Source: JBDWFY01 sp039976075 (lineage in GTDB: Bacteria; Pseudomonadota; Alphaproteobacteria; Rhizobiales; Stappiaceae). Taken from it: a stretch of DNA of 64,000 bases. The stretch is taken from NCBI GenBank assembly GCA_039976075.1, contig JBDWFY010000001.1:806001-870000 (forward strand), read 5' to 3'. Of the stretch, positions 1-8,960 are shown piece by piece. A program made the position numbers and the translations under genes. The stretch's first letter is position 1, and every line of letters starts with the position of its first letter. Below the pieces are notes generated by a model. The model searched no databases. It was not told where the DNA came from and saw only the letters and a list, made by a program, of their open reading frames with translations.

Positions 1-241
1 GGCCTGACGAGGAGAGCACGCTCGAAGACCGACAGCATGCAATCGACGTGTTTCAGGCGGGCAGTCCTCCTTCATCGACCCGGTTAACAAGTTCAAACGA
101 TCAGCGCCGATCCTGACCAGCGCTCAATGTCAGATCCGCCACGAAAAATTTCCGGCGGATCCACCAAGTCTGACATTCACGGAAACACGACTGGTGCTCC
201 CGATGTTTTTTGATGCGCCAAATTCCGAATTGAGCCGTCCG
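1..241. other. Left edge of window, no confident gene
   Basis: I recognise nothing here with confidence. On the plus strand a reading frame entering from outside the window runs to a TGA at 114-116 (37 codons visible) and could be the tail of a gene. On the minus strand an ATG near position 39 opens a frame leaving the window. A hairpin made of GATCCGCC (133-140) and GGCGGATC (154-161) lies downstream of the collagen-like gene and could end its transcript, although it has no clear T-run. Confidence 0.3.
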
Positions 242-790
242 CTATCGATTGATTCCTCCGCTACAAGAATTTCGCAACACATCTGAATTTCCATAGTAGC
301 GTCCCGACTGCTGGCAACTTTCTTCGCGCGTCGTAAGGCTGTTATTTGTTGCCAGCGAGTCGCGACTATAGGTGTCACTATTTTTGGCACCGCGTGCCTT
401 TCCAGCTCGATCTCCATCACGACCCTTTCCGCCGCGATCGCCATCATATCCTCGGCCGCCGCGATCACCGTCGTGTCCCTTGCCTCCGCGGTCACCGTCC
501 CGCCCTTTTCCACCACGGTCGCCATCTTGACTGCCGCCATTGCGGTCGCCGTCGCGTCCACTACCTCCACGGTCACCATCCTGACCAGCGCTCGTTGAGT
601 GGTTCCCTTCGGAACCGCTGCTGCCTCCTGCGGTTGCTGCAAGTGTTGAGAAACCAAATACTGAACAAAACAGAGTCGTTACCAATATTCTCGGCCACCG
701 CTTTTGCGTTGATGACTGTGAAGCTCGTCGATTGGAGCTTTGTGAAAAAGACGATTCTTCATTTGTACTAATTTGATGATCGGTTCGCAC
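242..790 (-). CDS. Secreted collagen-like Gly-X-Y repeat protein
   Basis: A 182-residue protein of unknown function. The start is GTG at 790, supported by AGGAG eight bases upstream; no ATG is available. About 33 polar residues precede a hydrophobic segment (about 35-52) that looks like a signal peptide or anchor. Residues 69-134 are built of Gly-X-Y triplets, mostly GDR, GGK and GRD, in a nine-residue pattern. One stretch (90-128) has 13 uninterrupted triplets. The region has no proline, unlike animal collagen, but charged triplets are known in bacterial collagen-like proteins. The C-terminus has C159-Q-Q and C176. A similar layout and the same CQQ-x-C ending occur in the repeat protein at 25024-25788. 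I infer a surface or matrix protein; the family is not recognised. Confidence 0.7.
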   Translation of the reverse strand: MRTDHQISTNEESSFSQSSNRRASQSSTQKRWPRILVTTLFCSVFGFSTLAATAGGSSGSEGNHSTSAGQDGDRGGSGRDGDRNGGSQDGDRGGKGRDGDRGGKGHDGDRGGRGYDGDRGGKGRDGDRAGKARGAKNSDTYSRDSLATNNSLTTREESCQQSGRYYGNSDVLRNSCSGGINR

Positions 791-1113
791 GACTCTTACT
801 CCTGAGGTGGCGATTACTTAATAATACCGATGACTCATCTCATTTTTTTACGAATTTTAATAATTAATATACGGTAATGTAAAACAATACTGAGTTATTA
901 CATATTTTTAATAATATTTTTACCGCAAAAAACATACCGAACTTAATGGACATGTAATATTATTGATAGTTACTTATAATTCTCAAATATTTCAGATATT
1001 CAGAAACTCTCGGCAATCGATTTCGTCAATCAAATTGATGGTAAGATTAGCTTTTCTTCCCTTGGCAATTGAGCCTAATAATACCGTCATGAAAAATAAT
1101 CGGGTTTGCTGAA
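791..1113. promoter_or_regulatory. AT-rich intergenic region between divergent genes
   Basis: This 323-bp stretch separates the minus-strand collagen-like gene from plus-strand cobC and should hold both promoters. It is far more AT-rich than the coding DNA around it, especially 820-1000, with many short A and T runs. No cobalamin-riboswitch core was seen ahead of cobC. I cannot assign exact promoter boxes. AT-rich DNA of this kind is often bound by silencers such as MucR/Ros in alphaproteobacteria; that is inference. Confidence 0.45.
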
Positions 1114-2094
1114 ATGAAGCACGGAGGAGATCTGGGTGAAGCAGCAGTGCATTACGGTGGTGAGCCGGAGGAGTGGCTTGATCTATCCACCGGCATTAAT
1201 CCACATTTTTGGGCTGTCGGAAAACTGCCGAGTTCAGTCTGGCAATGTTTGCCAAGGCAACGTGAACTTGAGGCGCTGAATAAGGCTGCACGCATAGCCT
1301 ATCATGTACCGGATAATCTCGGAATTTGCGCAGCACCAGGAACGGAAGCAATCCTTTCCCGGTTGCCACAAATCCTGTCTTCCGGTGCTGTGGCTGTTGT
1401 CTCTCCAACATATTCAAGTCATTCAGATGCTTGGCGAAACGATGGTCGGACTGTTCATCCACTGGATCCAGGCAGTCAAATTCCGGCTGATTGCCGAATT
1501 GGTGTCATTGTAAATCCCAACAACCCCGATGGACAGGTTCTCTCGGTCGACTATTTACTGCAGATGGCAGAACAGTTGGCACAAAGAAACGGGTCCCTGA
1601 TCGTTGATGAAGCCTTCTGTGATGTCGCCCCGACATCAAGCATCATTCCGCATATCGATCAGCTTCCCATCCTGGTCTTGAGATCATTCGGTAAATTTTT
1701 TGGTCTTGCCGGTCTTCGCCTGGGCTTTTTGATCGGAAGCCAGTCCGTAGCACAGACGTTGGAGAGACAACTGGGTGGCTGGGCAATCTCCGGTCCTGCC
1801 CTTCAAATTGGAATTGCAGCCCTGTCGAGTTTGGATTGGCAGATCAGAATGCGTCAACAGCTAAAGAAAGAAGCCGACGAACTCGACACGCTATTCCACT
1901 CCCGGAACTTAGCCGTGGCTGGAGGAACCGATCTTTTTCGACTGATCGACTCGCAGCACGCGCAAGAAATCCATAAATCTCTCGCCGAGAGGCACATATG
2001 GACTCGGATTTTCGACTACAATAAGAAATGGATTCGTTTTGGTTTGCCTGGTTCCAATGAGAATTTCGAACGGTTAGCCAACGCTCTAAGTTAA
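1114..2094 (+). CDS. cobC: Threonine-phosphate decarboxylase, cobalamin synthesis
   Basis: A 326-residue PLP enzyme of the class I/II aminotransferase fold. It decarboxylates L-threonine phosphate to (R)-1-amino-2-propanol phosphate, the linker of the cobalamin nucleotide loop. Visible motifs are a histidinol-phosphate-aminotransferase-like N-terminus (KHGGDLGEA), NPNNPDG (134-140), DEAFCD (165-170) and the PLP lysine K194 in SFGKFFGLAG. Length fits CobC (CobD in enteric naming). It is followed 27 bases later by cobD, whose product uses the aminopropanol unit, so the two probably form an operon. Unlike the cobP operon, no riboswitch is visible upstream. Confidence 0.93.
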   Translation: MKHGGDLGEAAVHYGGEPEEWLDLSTGINPHFWAVGKLPSSVWQCLPRQRELEALNKAARIAYHVPDNLGICAAPGTEAILSRLPQILSSGAVAVVSPTYSSHSDAWRNDGRTVHPLDPGSQIPADCRIGVIVNPNNPDGQVLSVDYLLQMAEQLAQRNGSLIVDEAFCDVAPTSSIIPHIDQLPILVLRSFGKFFGLAGLRLGFLIGSQSVAQTLERQLGGWAISGPALQIGIAALSSLDWQIRMRQQLKKEADELDTLFHSRNLAVAGGTDLFRLIDSQHAQEIHKSLAERHIWTRIFDYNKKWIRFGLPGSNENFERLANALS

Positions 2095-2121
2095 ATTTAT
2101 TGGCTCTTTTGAAACGCCGAC

Positions 2122-3096
2122 ATGCTCCTAGACACAAACACGCTGTATATTTTGATGGCCGCTCTATTTCTGGATGCCCTTATCGGGGATCCGGATCGAT
2201 TGTGGCGCAAAATTCCGCACCCCGTTGTGATATTCGGCATCCTGATCACTTTTGGTGACAGCTGGCTCAACCGTGGGCAGACGTCAAATGCAGCCAGGCG
2301 CATTCTCGGATTCCTCTTTATTACCGCTTTAACTGCGCTGTCGTTCTGGATCGGACTGATTATCGTCGATGCTCTGGGAGACACCTTATTTGGCAATGCC
2401 ATGATTGCAGCCATTGCTGCAGTTTTCCTGGCGCAACGCAGTCTTTATGAACATGTTCATGCCGTTTACAAAGCGCTCCGAAAAGGCGGAATTGAAGAGG
2501 GGCGAAAGGCTGTTTCAATGATCGTCGGACGCGATCCATCTCGGCTTGATAAAGCAGGCGTTGTTCGCGCTTCCGTTGAATCCTGTGCTGAAAACTTCTC
2601 CGATGGCGTTGTTGCGCCCGCATTCTGGTTCGCAATTTTCGGCCTGCCAGGCCTACTGGCCTACAAAGCGATCAATACCGCCGACTCGATGATCGGGTAC
2701 AGAAACGACAAGTACCGTTATTTCGGGTGGGCTTCGGCTCGGATCGACGATCTGGTCAACTTAATACCCGCCCGCCTCTCCGGCATATTCATCGCGCTGG
2801 CCGCACCGATGACGGGAGGCTCTACAGGCCAATCGCTGAAGGTAATGTTGACCGATGCTGGCAAGCACAGATCACCCAATGCCGGGTGGCCGGAAGCGGC
2901 CATGGCAGGAGCATTAAACATTGCCCTCGCAGGACCGCGCGTCTACGCGACGTATCGGGTTGAAGACCCCTGGCTCAACGAAGGCGCGTCCAAAACGCCG
3001 GGAATTACTGATATTTTCAGAGCGCAAAAGATCCTGATCGGTGCCTGTGCCATGCAGGCAGGTCTTCTCTTTGTTCTGATCGTGCTGACATTCTAG
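2122..3096 (+). CDS. cobD: Adenosylcobinamide-phosphate synthase (CbiB/CobD)
   Basis: A 324-residue integral membrane protein that attaches aminopropanol (or its phosphate) to adenosylcobyric acid. Family marks are DALIGDPDRLW near the N-terminus (18-28), the PHPVV motif (32-36), the AINTADSMIGYRN segment, and HRSPNAGWPEAAMAGAL in the C-terminal half. Several hydrophobic segments fit the polytopic family. It follows cobC closely and is convergent with cobQ, with only 17 bases between the two stop codons and no obvious terminator. The start ATG has only a weak ribosome-binding site, so it may be translated together with cobC. Confidence 0.94.
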   Translation: MLLDTNTLYILMAALFLDALIGDPDRLWRKIPHPVVIFGILITFGDSWLNRGQTSNAARRILGFLFITALTALSFWIGLIIVDALGDTLFGNAMIAAIAAVFLAQRSLYEHVHAVYKALRKGGIEEGRKAVSMIVGRDPSRLDKAGVVRASVESCAENFSDGVVAPAFWFAIFGLPGLLAYKAINTADSMIGYRNDKYRYFGWASARIDDLVNLIPARLSGIFIALAAPMTGGSTGQSLKVMLTDAGKHRSPNAGWPEAAMAGALNIALAGPRVYATYRVEDPWLNEGASKTPGITDIFRAQKILIGACAMQAGLLFVLIVLTF

Positions 3097-3113
3097 CGTT
3101 GGAAAAACAGGCT

Positions 3114-4580
3114 TCACGAGGCCTTTGCTCTGGCAATACCCAAGATGCCATCAAGATCGAGATGCTCGCTCATGTGCGTAGCAAGCGCCTCGATGGTATC
3201 TTCCACCGTTTGTTCGTAATCAATTGCACGTCCGGCCGGGTGGTCTTCCATCAGAGTGCGCCGGAAGCCATCCGCGGCAAACAGTCCGTGCAAATATGTT
3301 CCGGCAATCTGTCCATTGCGCGAGACCGCACCATCGACTGTTCCGTTCAGCCTTGCAAACGGCCTGTCGCAATCGGGCCCGGTGCTTTTTCCAAGATGGA
3401 TCTCATATCCGGACAACGCCTCGCCAGACGCCAGATGCTGCCCCTTAGCTGCCGTCACCGTCTTCTCTTTCACAAGCACTGTTTCGATATCAAGGTGACC
3501 AAGCCCTTTGATTGTGCCCGGCGGCCCTTCGATACCTTCCGGATCCGCTATCGACCGACCCAACATCTGAAGCCCCCCGCAAATTCCCAAAACACGGCCA
3601 CCTCTACGAACATGGGCATGAAGGTCGACATCCCATCCCTGCGCCCTGAAATACGCCAAATCGCCAATTGTTGATTTCGTCCCCGGCAGCAACACAAGGT
3701 CCGCATCGCCGGGCAGCGCTTCACCTGCATTTACAAGAACGAGATCGATCCCCGGCTCCATCCTGAGCGGATCCAGATCGTCAAAATTGGCGATGCGGCT
3801 GATCACCGGCACCACGACTTTCATGCTGCCCTCAGCACGGCTCCGGCCATCAGCCAGACCCAAGGCATCTTCAGCAGGAAGCAGGGAGGCTTTGTCAAAC
3901 CAGGGCAGCACACCAGTCGACTTCCAGCCAGTCCTTTTTTGAATTTCCTCAAGGCCGGAATCAAACAGACTTGGATCTCCGCGGAAGCGATTGATCATAA
4001 ATCCTCTGATGCGCGCCTTTTCGGCCGGCTCCAACACCGCGTGCGTTCCAACGAGGCTCGCAATAATGCCTCCTCGGTCGATATCGCCGACAAGCAGTAC
4101 CGGCAGATCGGCTGCTTCGGCAAAACCCATATTGGCGATATCGCCCTGCCGCAGGTTGATTTCCGCCGGACTCCCGGCTCCTTCGACAATCACAAGGTCC
4201 GCGCGTTGCTGCAAAATTTCGAAACTCTCCAAAACCTTCGGAAGCAGTTCCGACTTGTACCGCCCGTATTCGCGTGCGCGCATGGTGCCGTACCGCTGTC
4301 CCTGCACGATGATCTGCGCACCAACATCCGTCTCTGGTTTCAAAAGCACCGGGTTCATGTGAATGGACGCCGGTATCCGGCACGCCATCGCCTGAAGCGC
4401 CTGAGCCCGGCCGATTTCTCCCCCCTCTGGTGTTACCGCCGCGTTATTGGACATGTTCTGGGGTTTGAAAGGGAGAACTGTCAGCCCCGCGTTGGAAAAA
4501 TACCGGCACAACCCGGCAGCCACCAGGCTCTTGCCGACATTTGAGCCGGTACCCTGTATCATGATGGCAGAGGCTGCCAT
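3114..4580 (-). CDS. cobQ: Cobyric acid synthase, glutamine-dependent amidase
   Basis: A 488-residue enzyme that amidates positions b, d, e and g of adenosylcobyrinic acid a,c-diamide using glutamine and ATP. The N-terminal dethiobiotin-synthetase-like domain carries the P-loop GTGSNVGKS (10-18). The C-terminal class I glutamine amidotransferase domain has the nucleophile C334 in GICGGLQMLG and the catalytic H431 in GTYLHGLF. It is the last gene of the riboswitch-controlled cobP-W-N-O-Q run and starts five bases after cobO ends. Length and motifs are normal. Confidence 0.96.
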   Translation of the reverse strand: MAASAIMIQGTGSNVGKSLVAAGLCRYFSNAGLTVLPFKPQNMSNNAAVTPEGGEIGRAQALQAMACRIPASIHMNPVLLKPETDVGAQIIVQGQRYGTMRAREYGRYKSELLPKVLESFEILQQRADLVIVEGAGSPAEINLRQGDIANMGFAEAADLPVLLVGDIDRGGIIASLVGTHAVLEPAEKARIRGFMINRFRGDPSLFDSGLEEIQKRTGWKSTGVLPWFDKASLLPAEDALGLADGRSRAEGSMKVVVPVISRIANFDDLDPLRMEPGIDLVLVNAGEALPGDADLVLLPGTKSTIGDLAYFRAQGWDVDLHAHVRRGGRVLGICGGLQMLGRSIADPEGIEGPPGTIKGLGHLDIETVLVKEKTVTAAKGQHLASGEALSGYEIHLGKSTGPDCDRPFARLNGTVDGAVSRNGQIAGTYLHGLFAADGFRRTLMEDHPAGRAIDYEQTVEDTIEALATHMSEHLDLDGILGIARAKAS

Positions 4581-4585
4581 ACCGA

Positions 4586-5209
4586 TTAAAACTCGATCCC
4601 TTCCTGGGGTTTGACCCCCGAACGGAACGGATGTTTGACCTGCGTCATCTCTGTCACCAGATCCGCAATTTCCATGAGTTCTTCTTTGGCATTGCGCCCC
4701 GTTACGATCACATGCACATCGTCCGGTTTTTCATCTCTGAGGAAGGCCACAACCTCATCGATGGGCAGATAATCGTATCGAAGGACGATGTTCAGTTCAT
4801 CGCACAGAACCAGTTTCTTATCGCCCGACAGAATCATCTCCTTGGCGGCATCCCAGGCTGCCCGAGCCGCTTCGACGTCGCGTTTGCGGTCTTGCGTTTC
4901 CCAGGTGAATCCCTCCCCCATTCGCTTGACCGTGACCAGATCGTCAAACCGTTTGAGAGCAAGACGCTCACCCGTCTCGATTTTGCCTTTTACAAATTGA
5001 ACCACTCCAACCTTGTGGCCATGTCCCAGGCTCCTGAAGACCATGCCGAAAGCTGCTGTCGATTTGCCCTTTCCCTTACCGGTGTGAACAACCAGCAGAC
5101 CTTTTTCTATCGTCTTGGTCGCCATGATCTTGTCGCGGGCCGCTTTCTTTTTGCGCATTTTCTCCGCATGGCGCTCATTGAGTTCTTCTTCCGTCATTTC
5201 CTTAGCCAT
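4586..5209 (-). CDS. cobO: Cob(I)yrinic acid a,c-diamide adenosyltransferase
   Basis: A 207-residue CobA/CobO/BtuR-type ATP:corrinoid adenosyltransferase that adds the upper 5'-deoxyadenosyl ligand. The P-loop is GKGKGKS (44-50); conserved segments include the downstream TVKRMGEGFTW and LCDELN. I chose the ATG at 5209 because GAGGAGGA lies just upstream; an in-frame ATG at 5227 would lack that site. The gene overlaps the cobN stop by eight bases, which suggests translational coupling. Its product is the substrate for the cobQ enzyme encoded next. Confidence 0.95.
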   Translation of the reverse strand: MAKEMTEEELNERHAEKMRKKKAARDKIMATKTIEKGLLVVHTGKGKGKSTAAFGMVFRSLGHGHKVGVVQFVKGKIETGERLALKRFDDLVTVKRMGEGFTWETQDRKRDVEAARAAWDAAKEMILSGDKKLVLCDELNIVLRYDYLPIDEVVAFLRDEKPDDVHVIVTGRNAKEELMEIADLVTEMTQVKHPFRSGVKPQEGIEF

Positions 5210-8200
5210 GACGTCTTTCCTCCTCAAGGGATGCTTTCAGGGTAATCAGTTCGCCGTAGGTGGCGTTGCGGCGCGGTGCCCACAGCCCTCGATCGATTGC
5301 TTCAGCAAAACGAGCAGCAATTTCCGCGAGGGCTGACGGGTTGTGTTCAGCGATAAAGGCGCGCACGTCTTCATTCTGTAAGTAAGCCGCGTGAAGCTGG
5401 TCAAAATGATGGTCGCGCACCGCTTTCGTTGTTGCAGAAAACGCGAAAAGGTAATCGACAGTAGCGGCAATTTCAAAAGCGCCTTTGTAGCCGTGACGCA
5501 TGACGCCGGCAATCCATTTAGGGTTGGATGCCCGCCCACGCACTACTCGCCCGATTTCCTCCTCAAGTGTCCGGATGACGGGTCGCTCGGGTCGGGAATG
5601 ATCGTTGTGATATACCTTTGGCGCGTCACCGCGCAGCGTTTCAACAGAGGCTGATAGGCCGCCTTCGAATTGATAATAGTCATCGGAATCAAGCAGGTCG
5701 TGTTCCCGGTTGTCCTGATTTTGAACGACAGCATCAACGCCGCTGAGCCGCTTCTCAAACAGCTCACGATCACGCTGGCCTTCTGCGCCGCCTCCATAGG
5801 CATAGCTGCCCCATTCAAGAAACGCGTTGGCAAAATCCTGCCGCTCCGACCAGATGCCTTCATCGATCAGCGCCTGCAACCCCGCTCCATAAGCACCCGG
5901 TTTTGACCCAAACACCCGATAGGTTGCCCGTCTGGATGCCTGTTCTTTCGACACGCCGGACGCGACCAATTCTGCCGTCTGCTGCTTCACGCGCGCAGCA
6001 ATTGGGTTGGCATCTTCAGGTTCATCCAGTGCAGCAACTGCTGTTACAGCACTATCGAATAGATCAATCTGGTGGGGAAACGCATCGCGGAAAAAGCCGG
6101 AAATTCGCAAGGTGACATCAATCCGCGGGCGACTCAGTTCTGCAAGCGGGATAATTTCATATCCCGTCACCCGACCAGAACCCTTTTCCCATATCGGCTT
6201 CGCACCGATCAGTGCCAGAGCCTGGGCAATGTCGTCGCCACCGGTGCGCATATTCGAGGTGCCCCAGGCCGTCAGAGCCATGGATGTCGGCCATTCGCCT
6301 TCATCCATATAATACCGTTCAACCAGTCCTGCCGCAGACTGCCATCCAAGTCGCCAGGCGATTTCCGTCGGAACGGCTCTGACGTCGACCGAGTAGAAAT
6401 TGCGGCCTGTTGGCAAAACGTCTGGTCGACCCCTGGTAGGAGCGCCTGAGGGTCCGGGGGCAACAAACCGTCCGTCGAGTGCATCGCGCACTGCCTGTAG
6501 TTCCAGTGCCCCTGAGTGTTCAATTGCAGGCTGCAGACGCTGTTCGACTTCCGCCATGACCTGCCGGGTATGAGGCCAACTCTCCTGCACATCACCACTC
6601 GCGACGATATTCAGTGCCAGCAATTCAAGCCGTTCGACTGTATCGCCCGCACTCCGCCATGGGTCGCTGGAAATGGAGGCCAACATTTCCGGCCTTGTTC
6701 CTGACCATGGCGCGGCCATATCGCAGTCCAGCGGGTCAAATGCTTCCAGCCTCAGATCAGCTGCCAAAGCTCGTTGGAGCGAAGCGTCCGTCGGTTTTGC
6801 ACCACGTGGAACCCGCGCCAGCGCAACGACCGTTTCCGTCAGTTCGTCACCGGTCGGGCTCTTGCCCAAAATATGCAGACCATCGCGGATCTGCATTTCC
6901 TTCAAATCACAGAGATGGGCATCGATCCGGGAGAGTTGCGTCGCCCTGTCCATGTCTTTCTTGAGCCCGATATCCAGGTCAAGCCCATGCCGGGCCGCCA
7001 GATCGAGAATATCGTTTTCAATCAGATCCATGCGGCGTGGATCGACTCCGGTTGCCAGATAATATTCGTCAAGCAGGGTCTCAAGTTCTTCTGCAACACC
7101 GTGGCTTTCCGCGCGGGCCAGCGGCGGCGTCAGGTGGTCGACAATAACCGCCGAATTACGCCGTTTCGCCTGTGCTCCTTCACCCGGGTCGTTGACGATA
7201 AAGGGGTAAATATTGGGAACCGGCCCAAGTACAGCTTCCGGATAGCAGGTCTCCGACAGCGCAAGAGCCTTTCCCGGCAACCATTCCAGATTACCGTGCT
7301 TGCCAAGATGAACCACCGCATCAATGCCGTAGGTGTGGCGCAGCCAGAAATAAAAGGCAAAATAGTTGTGCGGCGGTACCAGCGACGGGTCGTGATACGT
7401 CTCTTTTGGATCGATATTGTAACCGCGTGCCGGCTGTATTCCGACTGCAACATTGCCAAACATCAGAAGCGGCAGCAAAAAACGACCGCCTCTCACATGC
7501 GGATCATTGCCTGGATTTCCCCATCGCTCCTGAATTTCAATTCGAACCTTTTCCGGTAACTCCTTGAAACGTTTTTCGTAATCTTCGACTGAAAAGGAGG
7601 GGTTGCGAGAGGTATCCGATGTTTTGCTCAGGTCATTTGTTGCCCCTGCAAGCAACATATCCATCAGATCGCGGGCAGTTTCCGGTGCGTTTTGAATGTC
7701 ATATCCGGCGTGTTTCAGGTCCTGCATCACGGCCACTGCCGAGGCTGGTGTATCAAGCCCGACACCGTTGGCAATACGCCCATCCTTGTTGGGATAGTTT
7801 GCCAAAATCACGGCCAGCCGCTTTTTGCTTTTACTTTTCTTTCCTAGCGTCGCCCAGGCGGATGCGAGCTTTGCAACAAAGTCGATCCTGTCCGGCTTGG
7901 GCACGAAACGAACCGGCGTCGACTGGGTCTGGATATCAAACAGTCCCTCTTCCTTGAATGAGACGGCGCGCGTCAGAAGGCGACCGTCGAGTTCAGGCAG
8001 GACCACATGCATGGCGAGATCGCGAATACCAAGCCCCCGGTCACTTTCCTGCCACCCCTGCTCCGAGACGCTTGAGAAAACCACTTGCAGTACGCTCACA
8101 CCGTGACTGTCCAGTGGCGTTGGTTTGTGGACGGAGCCCCCCTTTGAAACAGCAAAGGCCGTCCCGTTCAAAACCACATCCGGACGGTGCCGATCCAGCA

Positions 8201-8960
8201 CATCATTCAGGATGGAAACCGATTCCGGGTCTTTGAGACTCGACACAAATATCGGCACGGCATTCACACCCGCCTCATCAAGCGCTCGAACCAGCGCTGC
8301 AACGGGTTTTGTTGCCGCGCCCTGCACCATGGCTCTGTAAAAGGTTATCGCCGCTCTGGGACGTGCGGGGTCGCGCCATCGGTTCTCAAGCTCTTCCAGG
8401 CCGGGCGTCGGCCCATCCGGCCACCACAGACCGGCCCGGGCGAGCGGTTTGGGTAATGCCGGCGGTTCGCTATCATCCAGGAGGCTGGCCGCAAACAACA
8501 ACGCGTTTTGCTGGTTCTCCTCTCCGCCCTCGATGCAATACCGCCAGAATAGCTGAGCCGTTTCCGGCGAAACCGTTGACCGACTAACCAGATCTGCGTC
8601 CCACTTATCGTCGCCGGGCAGAACCAATAACTGAAGCCCGTTGGCAAGCGCTGCTTCCCGAACCCGCTCCAATCCGTAAGACCAGTAGTCGGCTCCGCCG
8701 AGTAGCCGGAGAATGATACAGCGGCTCGTCGACAGTGTTTTTTCAACATACAGATCAATCGAATACGGGTGACTGAGCGCCATGATGCTGGCAAGACGCA
8801 GAGACGTGCCTCCCCCCAGCACGGGTGCACAGTGGGCAAAGCCGGAAAGTTCGGTATCAGCGGCCGAGAGAATAACTATGTCACCAGGCGACTGGTCCAG
8901 GTCGACAGCATCACCACCATCATCAATCCGTCTGCTTTGCGCCGCCAGAATATGCATCAC
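5202..8960 (-). CDS. cobN: Cobaltochelatase large subunit
   Basis: A 1252-residue CobN/magnesium-chelatase H-type subunit. It binds hydrogenobyrinic acid a,c-diamide and inserts cobalt together with the AAA+ pair CobS/CobT, which are not in this window. Typical segments include VHLGKHGNLEWLPGK and NIYPFIVNDPGEGAQAKRR mid-protein and EWGSYAYGGGAEG in the C-terminal third. The first codon is GTG at 8960 or the adjacent ATG at 8957; both follow directly on the cobW stop. Length is as expected and no frameshift is seen. It is part of the cobP-W-N-O-Q operon. Confidence 0.96.
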   Translation of the reverse strand: MMHILAAQSRRIDDGGDAVDLDQSPGDIVILSAADTELSGFAHCAPVLGGGTSLRLASIMALSHPYSIDLYVEKTLSTSRCIILRLLGGADYWSYGLERVREAALANGLQLLVLPGDDKWDADLVSRSTVSPETAQLFWRYCIEGGEENQQNALLFAASLLDDSEPPALPKPLARAGLWWPDGPTPGLEELENRWRDPARPRAAITFYRAMVQGAATKPVAALVRALDEAGVNAVPIFVSSLKDPESVSILNDVLDRHRPDVVLNGTAFAVSKGGSVHKPTPLDSHGVSVLQVVFSSVSEQGWQESDRGLGIRDLAMHVVLPELDGRLLTRAVSFKEEGLFDIQTQSTPVRFVPKPDRIDFVAKLASAWATLGKKSKSKKRLAVILANYPNKDGRIANGVGLDTPASAVAVMQDLKHAGYDIQNAPETARDLMDMLLAGATNDLSKTSDTSRNPSFSVEDYEKRFKELPEKVRIEIQERWGNPGNDPHVRGGRFLLPLLMFGNVAVGIQPARGYNIDPKETYHDPSLVPPHNYFAFYFWLRHTYGIDAVVHLGKHGNLEWLPGKALALSETCYPEAVLGPVPNIYPFIVNDPGEGAQAKRRNSAVIVDHLTPPLARAESHGVAEELETLLDEYYLATGVDPRRMDLIENDILDLAARHGLDLDIGLKKDMDRATQLSRIDAHLCDLKEMQIRDGLHILGKSPTGDELTETVVALARVPRGAKPTDASLQRALAADLRLEAFDPLDCDMAAPWSGTRPEMLASISSDPWRSAGDTVERLELLALNIVASGDVQESWPHTRQVMAEVEQRLQPAIEHSGALELQAVRDALDGRFVAPGPSGAPTRGRPDVLPTGRNFYSVDVRAVPTEIAWRLGWQSAAGLVERYYMDEGEWPTSMALTAWGTSNMRTGGDDIAQALALIGAKPIWEKGSGRVTGYEIIPLAELSRPRIDVTLRISGFFRDAFPHQIDLFDSAVTAVAALDEPEDANPIAARVKQQTAELVASGVSKEQASRRATYRVFGSKPGAYGAGLQALIDEGIWSERQDFANAFLEWGSYAYGGGAEGQRDRELFEKRLSGVDAVVQNQDNREHDLLDSDDYYQFEGGLSASVETLRGDAPKVYHNDHSRPERPVIRTLEEEIGRVVRGRASNPKWIAGVMRHGYKGAFEIAATVDYLFAFSATTKAVRDHHFDQLHAAYLQNEDVRAFIAEHNPSALAEIAARFAEAIDRGLWAPRRNATYGELITLKASLEEERRHG

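Noticed and set aside
130..657. Minus-strand frame overlapping the collagen-like gene
   Set aside because: Its alanine/valine/threonine-rich product is the frame-shifted shadow of the Gly-X-Y repeat, and it has no ribosome-binding site or family features.
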